Origin: Candidatus Competibacteraceae bacterium
Lineage (GTDB): Bacteria; Pseudomonadota; Gammaproteobacteria; Competibacterales; Competibacteraceae
DNA: 5,513 nt
Assembly: GCA_020445005.1 (NCBI GenBank)
Contig: JAGRHM010000067.1
Span: 1-5,513 of the forward strand
Direction of reading: 5' to 3'
Position numbers and translations under genes: made by a program. Below, piece by piece: positions 1-4,709 of this stretch. Under the pieces are notes generated by a model. The model was not told the DNA's origin and ran no database searches. It saw nothing but the letters and a program-made list of their open reading frames with translations. Numbering within the stretch: position 1 is the first letter of the stretch; each line of letters begins with the position of its first letter.

Positions 1-1439
1 CGGCAAGCGGTGTTGATCTTGACCAGATCGTTGTCATGCAGGGTAAAGTGCCAGTCCAGATACAGCATCCGGTTCAGATCTGAAGCATTCCTGGGCGCGA
101 AAAACGTGGTCTGCTTTAACTCCAGCGGTTCCAGCGTACTCACCAGAGCCAAAAAATCCGGGTTGAAGACTTCCATCGGCTCATGGCGCACCAAAAAAGC
201 ATAGCGGTCCATACGATCCGGCAGGGGGGTGCGCGCCTGTTTGACGTAGCTATGCGCCTTGCGGGCCAGTGGGACCGTGGCCAGCGGTTTGACGGCCACC
301 GCAAGCAGCGTTTGCAGCGCGGAGGGTAGGCGTCCGAACAGTGCAAAAATCCCTTGCGTGGCGTAGCGTTCGTTACCGGCAAACAATTCATCGCCGCCGT
401 CACCGCCCAATAGCCGGGTGATCCCTTGTTCCTTAGCAAAGCGGGCGCAGCAGAATGCTGGCAACAGTGAGGAATTGCCAAACGGTTCATCCGTCGCGGC
501 GGCGATTTGCGGCAGCCACTCCGCCACATCGTCTGGGGTGACGTAGTATTCATGGGGCATGGTCTGGAAATGGCGCGCGGCGGTGCGGGCATAGTCCATT
601 TCGTCATAGCCCGGCACATTGAACCCGATGGAATAAGTGTGAGCCGGTTGCGTCGTGCGGGCCAGCATTCCGGCCACGGTGGAGCTGTCGATGCCGCCAC
701 TGAGGAATGCGCCTAGTCGATCCGATGAGGTTTCGCCGGCTTCGCGCCGAATGACGGTCTCGATGATCTCCAGCATTTCGCGCCCGGTCGCGGCGATGTC
801 AATCGACGTTTCCGTAAATTCAGGCAGCCAGTATGGCTCCACGTGTACCGCACCGTCCCGCCATTCCAGAAAGTGACTGGCGGGCAGCTTGCGTAGCCCC
901 CGGTAAATGGTCCGGGGACTGGGGATCATGTGGCAGTACAGGTAATCGTAGATCGCCTGTGGATCAATGTTAGCGTCAAATCCGCCGATGCGGGTCAACA
1001 GAGCCGGCGTGGTGGCGAACAGCAGATCGTCGGCTTGCGGCACATAATACAATTGCTCAATGCCGATGCGATCAATGGCTAACAGTGCCGTCCGGCGTTC
1101 GGGATCCAGAATCGCCAGGGCAAACGTACCGGATAGCTTTTGCAGGGCGGCGGTTCCACATGCACGGTAGTCCGTCGCCAATCGACGCAGCATGTCAGGC
1201 ATATCGTTACCGGCGTCGATATGCCGCGCCCGACCCGCGATGGCCAAGACTAGACCCTGATCTTCCATAACTCCGCCGCTGGTCGCTGCACAGCATGCGC
1301 CTGCGGTGCTGAGAGTGAAGGGTTCGCGTAGCACCGCAGTTAAGGCCGATTGTATTCGCTCGACATCCATCGAACGGGCGGGGTTAAAGTAGCCGGCAAG
1401 GCCGGAAGAGAGTGGAGAATTATGCAGGTTATGTGTCAT
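1..1439 (-). CDS. Asparagine-synthase-like amidoligase lacking the glutaminase cysteine (3' end cut by window edge)
   Basis: An open frame of 479 complete codons runs from an ATG at 1439 to the left edge without a stop; an in-frame TAA just upstream (1452-1454) limits the start. The C-terminal half is a clear asparagine-synthetase ATP-pyrophosphatase domain: PP-loop FLSGGIDSS at residues 245-253, a DEPFGNSS segment at 317-324 and GGDGGDELFAGNERY at 345-359. These enzymes adenylate a carboxylate and transfer ammonia to it. The N-terminal class II amidotransferase domain is recognisable (SGLAGYFNP at 12-20, SGTFALAILD at 103-112) but degenerate. Ser12 stands where the family has the N-terminal nucleophile Cys2, eleven extra residues precede it, and I see no HRGPD or GEIYN-like glutamine-binding motifs. 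Glutamine-dependent ammonia production is therefore unlikely. Free ammonia or another amine could be the donor, as in cysteine-less relatives such as beta-lactam synthetase. The gene is divergent from the polysaccharide operon, and such proteins are common in exosortase/EPS clusters. Substrate unknown. No good Shine-Dalgarno precedes the ATG. Confidence -1.
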   Translation of the reverse strand, partial: MTHNLHNSPLSSGLAGYFNPARSMDVERIQSALTAVLREPFTLSTAGACCAATSGGVMEDQGLVLAIAGRARHIDAGNDMPDMLRRLATDYRACGTAALQKLSGTFALAILDPERRTALLAIDRIGIEQLYYVPQADDLLFATTPALLTRIGGFDANIDPQAIYDYLYCHMIPSPRTIYRGLRKLPASHFLEWRDGAVHVEPYWLPEFTETSIDIAATGREMLEIIETVIRREAGETSSDRLGAFLSGGIDSSTVAGMLARTTQPAHTYSIGFNVPGYDEMDYARTAARHFQTMPHEYYVTPDDVAEWLPQIAAATDEPFGNSSLLPAFCCARFAKEQGITRLLGGDGGDELFAGNERYATQGIFALFGRLPSALQTLLAVAVKPLATVPLARKAHSYVKQARTPLPDRMDRYAFLVRHEPMEVFNPDFLALVSTLEPLELKQTTFFAPRNASDLNRMLYLDWHFTLHDNDLVKINTAC

Positions 1440-1455
1440 TTTATATATAAATTAA

Positions 1456-1473
1456 CATCTTAATATCAAGATG
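1456..1473. promoter_or_regulatory. 18-bp near-perfect palindrome upstream of the amidoligase gene
   Basis: CATCTTAATATCAAGATG is an inverted repeat with a single mismatched pair (1462/1467). It lies 16 bp upstream of the amidoligase ATG (minus strand) in a very AT-rich stretch. It could be a binding site for a dimeric regulator or a hairpin in the 5' untranslated RNA. No regulator can be named from the sequence. Confidence -1.
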
Positions 1474-1474
1474 A

Positions 1475-1500
1475 GTTGGCGCTAAAAATAACTGCGCCAC
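1475..1500. repeat. GC-rich hairpin with AT-rich loop in the divergent intergenic region
   Basis: The left arm GTTGGCGC (1475-1482) and right arm GCGCCAC (1494-1500) pair over seven bases with one bulged T, around an 11-base loop. No T-run follows on either strand, so it is not a typical intrinsic terminator. It lies between the nuclease remnant and the amidoligase start on the minus strand, so it could weaken read-through or be chance. Confidence -1.
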
Positions 1501-1546
1501 ATGTTGAGTGTCGGAATCGATCAGAGTGTTCATCAGTCAAACGCTG

Positions 1547-1765
1547 TTAGTCAATCCGCCTCACCTCGCGCTGGCCGACGAATTCCCAGCCATGATAGAC
1601 GAGCAACAAGCCATGCAACCGGGTCGGACCGGCCCAGCGTTGCAAATCGGTGTCGGCCAAATACTCACGGATTTGCCGCCCCCCCTCGCGGATCAGTTTC
1701 TTGCGCTTGGCCGGCGTATCCTCCTCGCACCGCAGGTATTTCAATTGAACGGCTGTGAAGCCATG
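1547..1765 (-). pseudogene. C-terminal remnant of a PD-(D/E)XK nuclease-like protein
   Basis: The minus strand has a 72-codon open stretch ending in TAA (1547-1549) and bounded upstream by an in-frame TAA at 1766-1768. It has no ATG; the only plausible start is a TTG at 1744. The peptide contains AVQLKYLR, then a charged helix ending in REYLADTDLQRW, then RLHGLLLVYHGWEFV. This order resembles the C-terminus of the nuclease domain found in AAA-ATPase-like/PDDEXK proteins (PF09820/PF08011 type), where an ELKYLK strand carries the catalytic E-x-K and a late strand reads like LVFHGWE. Here the E position is Q. The upstream bases encode nothing similar in the three minus frames I inspected, so the rest of the gene (ATPase part and first catalytic strands) is gone. 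It is probably non-functional debris. The family assignment rests on remembered sequence patterns and is moderately sure. Confidence -1.
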
Positions 1766-1799
1766 TTAAACGATTTCTACACTTCCCTCACCCTCAACT

Positions 1800-1809
1800 C
1801 CTGTACAGG
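1800..1809. repeat. Perfect 10-bp palindrome CCTGTACAGG
   Basis: A perfect inverted repeat with no spacer, located about 60 bases upstream of the antitoxin stub. It is short enough to occur by chance, but it lies where an operator for the plus-strand operon could be. Confidence -1.
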
Positions 1810-1835
1810 CTAAACTTGAGCAGAAATCAGCGTCG

Positions 1836-1848
1836 TAATAGTGTATTA
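1836..1848 (+). promoter_or_regulatory. Possible operator/promoter region: TAATAGTGTATTA inverted repeat
   Basis: Five-base arms TAATA and TATTA flank GTG, centred about 30 bases before the antitoxin-stub ATG. Phd/YefM antitoxins bind palindromes in their own promoters, so this could be the former autoregulatory site. A weak TTGAGC (1816-1821) could act as a -35 element, but no good -10 lies at standard spacing. This is the likely promoter zone of the downstream operon by position only. Confidence -1.
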
Positions 1849-1858
1849 AAAGCCAATT

Positions 1859-1863
1859 AGGAG
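1859..1863 (+). promoter_or_regulatory. Strong ribosome binding site (AGGAG) of the antitoxin stub
   Basis: AGGAG sits 8 bases before the ATG at 1872. It is one of the best-placed Shine-Dalgarno sequences in the window and supports the reading of 1872 as a genuine translation start, although the frame is only 17 codons long. Confidence -1.
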
Positions 1864-1871
1864 ACCGAGTG

Positions 1872-1925
1872 ATGGCGATTACGACGCTCTCCAGCCGTCA
1901 GTTCAACAAGGATCAATCACGTTGA
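1872..1925 (+). pseudogene. Truncated Phd/YefM-family antitoxin N-terminus, possible leader peptide
   Basis: An ATG with a strong Shine-Dalgarno opens a 17-residue frame, MAITTLSSRQFNKDQSR, ending in TGA at 1923-1925. This matches the usual beginning of a common Phd/YefM antitoxin subfamily, whose members start like M-A-x-T-T-L-S-S-R-E-F-N-Q-D and continue for about 80-90 residues. The rest of the antitoxin and any partner toxin are missing. The TGA overlaps the ATG of the glycosyltransferase as TGATG, a classic arrangement for translational coupling. The stub may therefore be a relic whose promoter and ribosome binding site now drive the polysaccharide gene. Seen: the frame, the Shine-Dalgarno and the overlap. 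Inferred: the origin and the leader role. A chance match over 17 residues cannot be excluded, but the similarity is unusually good. Confidence -1.
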
Positions 1926-3136
1926 TGCACGATCTGCTCTTTCTGGTCCATCGCATTCCCTTCCCGCCCAACAAGGGCGATAAGGTGCGTTCCTTTCATT
2001 TGTTGCGGCATCTGGCTCAGCATTACCGGGTTTGGCTGGGGACCTTTATCGATGATCCGGACGACGGGCGTCATGTTGACGAAGTGCGTCGCTTCTGCGC
2101 CGACGTCTATTGTGCGCCGCTGGAACCGCGCCGGGCTAAGCTGTGGAGAATGCGCGGCCTGGCGACCGGCGAACCATTGTCCCTGCCCTATTATCGTCAT
2201 GCTGGCCTGCAAGCCTGGATAGATCGTGTGGTTGCGGAACAGCGGATAGAGCGGGTGCTGACCTTCTCCTCGCCGATGGCGCAGTACCTGCGTTGCCCCC
2301 CCTACGACCGCTTACAGCGGGTGATGGACTTTGTCGATGTCGATTCCGCCAAGTGGGCGCAATACGCGGATGGCAAACCGTGGCCGTTGAGCTGGATTTA
2401 CCGTCGTGAAAGCCAGCGCCTGTTGGCGTTTGAACGGGCGGTGGCGCAGGAATTCGCCGCCAGCGTGTTCGTAACTGAGGATGAAGCGGCGCTGTTCCGC
2501 CGCTTGGCGCCGGAGATTCCCGCCGAGCGCGTGCTGGCGGTAAGTAATGGTGTGGATACCGATTACTTCAATCCTGAACGGGAGTACCCGAATCCCTATT
2601 CGGCGGCGGAGCAAGTGTTGGTTTTCACCGGAGCGATGGATTATTGGGCGAATGTGGATGCGGTGGACGGGTTTGCTCGAACGGTGTTTCCGGACATTCG
2701 CCGTGCTGCGCCGGACAGCCAGTTCTACATCGTCGGGGCGCGGCCTGCGGCGGCGGTGCAGGATCTGGCGGATTTGCCGGGCGTTCACATCACCGGCACG
2801 GTACCCGATGTGCGGCCCTATATCGCCCATGCGGCGTTTTCCGTCGCACCGTTGCGCATTGCCCGGGGGGTGCAGAACAAGGTGCTGGAGGCGATGGCCA
2901 TGGGCAAGGCGGTGCTAGCGACTTCGGCAGCGATGGAGGGGATTGGGGCATCGCCACAAGGGGGGGCGGAGGGGATTTTGGTCGCCGACGATCCTGTTAC
3001 CCTGGCGCAACAGGCGCTGGCGTTGTTAGCGAACCGGGAGGAAACTGGGCAGCGCGGGTGCGGCAACCGGGCATGGGTGCTACGTCATTACGATTGGGAC
3101 ATTAACCTGAGCCGGATGGCGGCGGTGCTGGAGTAA
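1925..3136 (+). CDS. Glycosyltransferase, XrtA/PEP-CTERM exopolysaccharide system type (TIGR03087-like)
   Basis: The 403-residue protein begins with LLFLVHRIPFPPNKGDK (residues 4-20), the hallmark of the sugar transferase family associated with PEP-CTERM/EpsH1 (exosortase A) clusters; the length also fits. It is a GT-B fold, GT4-like enzyme expected in the cytoplasm or at the inner membrane, adding a sugar from a nucleotide donor to a growing polysaccharide precursor. Supporting motifs are SNGVD (207-211) at the linker to the second Rossmann domain, FTGAMDYWAN (234-243) opening that domain, and GVQNKVLEAMAMGKAVLAT (316-334), the donor-binding region with its conserved glutamate (E322). Start choice: ATG 1925 fits the family N-terminus. 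A TTG at 1922 would add one residue and is better spaced from AAGGA at 1908-1912 (9 rather than 12 bases). The ATG also overlaps the stop of the antitoxin stub, suggesting coupled translation. It is the first intact gene of the plus-strand operon. Donor sugar and linkage cannot be told. Confidence -1.
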   Translation: MHDLLFLVHRIPFPPNKGDKVRSFHLLRHLAQHYRVWLGTFIDDPDDGRHVDEVRRFCADVYCAPLEPRRAKLWRMRGLATGEPLSLPYYRHAGLQAWIDRVVAEQRIERVLTFSSPMAQYLRCPPYDRLQRVMDFVDVDSAKWAQYADGKPWPLSWIYRRESQRLLAFERAVAQEFAASVFVTEDEAALFRRLAPEIPAERVLAVSNGVDTDYFNPEREYPNPYSAAEQVLVFTGAMDYWANVDAVDGFARTVFPDIRRAAPDSQFYIVGARPAAAVQDLADLPGVHITGTVPDVRPYIAHAAFSVAPLRIARGVQNKVLEAMAMGKAVLATSAAMEGIGASPQGGAEGILVADDPVTLAQQALALLANREETGQRGCGNRAWVLRHYDWDINLSRMAAVLE

Positions 3137-3146
3137 AATCGCCGCC
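3118..3146 (+). repeat. GC-rich hairpin spanning the glycosyltransferase stop codon
   Basis: GGCGGCG (3118-3124) pairs perfectly with CGCCGCC (3140-3146), optionally extended by a G-T and a T-A pair; the loop contains the TAA stop. No T-run follows, so it is a poor intrinsic terminator. It might instead stabilise the upstream mRNA or lower expression of the following cassette. Confidence -1.
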
Positions 3147-3191
3147 TATCTTCATAGAGCCCGCCGTCGAAAATCTCTACCAACTGATGAC

Positions 3192-3602
3192 ATGACCGAG
3201 TCTCTCACTAACCCGATGATGATTGATCAAATCCTTCAGGCCATGCCGGAGGTGTGGGCTATTTATCGCTTCGGTAGCGCCGGGACGCCGTTTGAACGCA
3301 GCGACAGCGATCTTGACCTGACGATTCTGGCGCCCAGGCCAATGGATAATCTGGCGCGTTGGACGCTGGCGCAGGATTTGGCCCGGCGGTTGCGGCGAGA
3401 TGTCGATCTAGTGGACTTGCAGTCTGCTTCAGTGGTATTGCGTCATCAGGTGTTTCACCAGGGACAACGGATTTACTGCGTTGACCGTTTCGCGGCTGAA
3501 GAATTTGAGAGTCGAGCGTTGTCGGATTACGTGCGGTTGAATGAGGCGCGGCGCGGCATCCTTCAGGATATTTATGCGCGGGGCAGAATCCGTGCTGGAT
3601 GA
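3192..3602 (+). CDS. mntA: MntA-like minimal nucleotidyltransferase antitoxin (type VII toxin-antitoxin)
   Basis: The 136-residue protein has the minimal nucleotidyltransferase signature: IYRFGSAG at 24-31 followed by SDSDLDL, giving exactly G28-S29-x10-D40-x-D42, the GSx10DxD motif of MntA. A later acidic strand DVDLVDL (70-76) supplies the likely third catalytic Asp (D72). In the studied MntA-HepT pairs the antitoxin transfers AMP units from ATP to a tyrosine of HepT and so silences the toxin. The catalytic residues all appear present, so the enzyme should be active. It lies 55 bases after the glycosyltransferase and overlaps the start of the HepT-like gene by 11 bases, typical of a co-translated toxin-antitoxin pair. 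The Shine-Dalgarno before 3192 is weak, and tandem ATGs at 3216/3219 are possible alternative starts that keep the catalytic core. Confidence -1.
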   Translation: MTESLTNPMMIDQILQAMPEVWAIYRFGSAGTPFERSDSDLDLTILAPRPMDNLARWTLAQDLARRLRRDVDLVDLQSASVVLRHQVFHQGQRIYCVDRFAAEEFESRALSDYVRLNEARRGILQDIYARGRIRAG

Positions 3603-4014
3603 TGTCGTTCTGAACAAAGTGGTGGTGATCGAGCGGTGTCTGGCGCGTATTCGGGAAGAATACCAGGGTCATGAGGCGGAATTGATGACCGACTTTACCC
3701 GCCAGGATTCGATTATTCTCAATCTGTTGCGGGCATGCGAAGCGGCAATTGATGTCGCCATGCATTTAGCGCGAGTCAGGCGTTTGGGCATTCCCCAGGA
3801 TAGCTGGGATGCCTTTACCCTGCTGGAACAGGCGAAATTGATCCCTGGCGATTTATCGCAGCGCTTGCAGGCCATGGTCGGGTTCCGCAATATTGCGATC
3901 CATGATTATCAAAAGCTGAATCTGGAGGTCGTCCGATCGGTGCTGTCGAAGTATCTCGCGGATTTTGAGGTGTTTGGTCAATGTCTGTTGGCTCTGAGCG
4001 ATCATTCCGGCTAA
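3592..4014 (+). CDS. hepT: HepT-like HEPN ribonuclease toxin (type VII toxin-antitoxin)
   Basis: The 140-residue, mostly helical protein belongs to the HepT/DUF86 group of HEPN nucleases. Near the N-terminus it has NKVVVIERCLARIREEY (8-24), typical of the family. The catalytic motif FRNIAIHDY gives R99-x4-H104-x-Y106, the Rx4HxY motif. H104 and R99 form the RNase site and Y106 is the residue type that MntA modifies. It should cleave cellular RNA when freed from the antitoxin. Start: GTG at 3592 aligns best with family N-termini and overlaps the mntA stop. An in-frame ATG at 3574 with AGGA five bases upstream (3565-3568) would add six residues and has the better Shine-Dalgarno, so the start is uncertain. 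The pair looks intact, with no frameshift or missing key residue. Likely roles are phage defence or stabilisation of the locus, inferred from the family. Confidence -1.
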   Translation: MLDDVVLNKVVVIERCLARIREEYQGHEAELMTDFTRQDSIILNLLRACEAAIDVAMHLARVRRLGIPQDSWDAFTLLEQAKLIPGDLSQRLQAMVGFRNIAIHDYQKLNLEVVRSVLSKYLADFEVFGQCLLALSDHSG

Positions 4015-4024
4015 CAGAAATTTC

Positions 4025-4030
4025 AGAGGG
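4025..4030 (+). promoter_or_regulatory. Ribosome binding site deciding the Uma2 start
   Basis: AGAGGG lies 9 bases before the ATG at 4040. It favours that ATG over an in-frame TTG at 4031, which would directly abut the site. Confidence -1.
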
Positions 4031-4039
4031 TTGATTAAC

Positions 4040-4705
4040 ATGGCGTTTACTGCCGAACAACTGGCTGAGCGGATGCCGGACTTCCGCGAACTGCTCAGCG
4101 ATGAACCGGAAATGGAAAGTACGCAACATTATCAACAACTGGCGCTGCTGGTGAGTCATCTGGAGTGGCATTGGCAGGGGCGTGACGATTTTTTCATCGG
4201 CGCCAATCTGACGGTGTACTACACCGATACTCAGTTGCAGCGCCGGCAGTTTCGTGGGCCGGATTTTTTTCTGGTGCGCGAGGCATCGCATACTCCGCGC
4301 AATTCCTGGGTGGTCTGGGCGGAAGGCGGTCGTTACCCGGATTTGATTATCGAACTGCTGTCGGATTCAACGGCGGCGGTGGATCGAACGGACAAGAAGA
4401 GCTTGTATCAGAACATTTTCCATACGCGGGAGTATTTCTGGTATTCGCCGATTACCGGGGAGTTTGAGGGATTCCGCCTGGGCGGCAACCAGCGGTATGA
4501 GCCGATTGCTGTAAATGAACAGGGCTGGCGATGGAGCGATGAATTGGGTTTGTATTTGGGGATGAAAGACGGTTGGTTGCGCTACTTTACGCTGGACGGG
4601 GCCTTGGTGCTGGGGCCGGAAGAAACCGCACGGCGTGAACACGAGCGCGCTGAGCGTCTGGCGCAGCGTTTGCGCGATTTGGGAATCGACCTGGAGAGTG
4701 AATAG
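4040..4705 (+). CDS. Uma2-family (DUF820) PD-(D/E)XK nuclease-like protein
   Basis: The 221-residue protein shows the restriction-endonuclease-like Uma2/DUF820 pattern (PF05685). It has GPDFFLV with acidic D75, then YPDLIIELLSDST (99-111) with E105, then DRTDKKSLYQN (115-125) with K119/K120 and Y123, followed by TREYFWYSPITGEFEGFRL. The C-terminus is a charged helix (EETARREHERAERLAQRL) ending in LRDLGIDLES, as in many family members. The fold and the acidic/lysine residues suggest a metal-dependent nuclease, but the biological role of this abundant family is not well established. The gene starts 25 bases after hepT and ends 4 bases before the deacetylase, so it is probably co-transcribed with both. 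Its position beside a toxin-antitoxin pair suggests an accessory or defence-related cassette, though Uma2 genes also occur singly and in many copies in some genomes. The family call is strong; the function is open. Confidence -1.
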   Translation: MAFTAEQLAERMPDFRELLSDEPEMESTQHYQQLALLVSHLEWHWQGRDDFFIGANLTVYYTDTQLQRRQFRGPDFFLVREASHTPRNSWVVWAEGGRYPDLIIELLSDSTAAVDRTDKKSLYQNIFHTREYFWYSPITGEFEGFRLGGNQRYEPIAVNEQGWRWSDELGLYLGMKDGWLRYFTLDGALVLGPEETARREHERAERLAQRLRDLGIDLESE

Positions 4706-4709
4706 CGTC

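Noticed and set aside
140..700. 186-residue minus-strand open frame
   Set aside because: It is an out-of-frame shadow of the amidoligase on the same strand; its protein is arginine/proline-rich with no recognisable motif, while the other frame carries the synthetase motifs.
1439..1469. Possible promoter TTGATA / TATAAA (minus strand) for the amidoligase
   Set aside because: Transcription would start inside the coding region, past the ATG at 1439, so it cannot serve the chosen start; the next ATG (residue 24) would remove the conserved GLAGYFNP segment.
1508..1813. 101-residue plus-strand open frame in the divergent spacer
   Set aside because: It is largely antisense to the nuclease remnant, has no Shine-Dalgarno and no recognisable pattern; the minus frame carries the protein-like signal.
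2312..2830. 172-residue minus-strand open frame inside the glycosyltransferase
   Set aside because: It is an antisense shadow of a well-supported gene, with a His/Arg-rich composition typical of such shadows.
3137..3191. Intrinsic terminator or promoter between glycosyltransferase and mntA
   Set aside because: There is no T-run after the hairpin and no convincing -35/-10 pair in the 55-base gap; the genes are more simply read as one operon.
3815..4291. 158-residue minus-strand open frame across hepT and Uma2
   Set aside because: It is antisense to two genes with clear motifs and has no recognisable domain.
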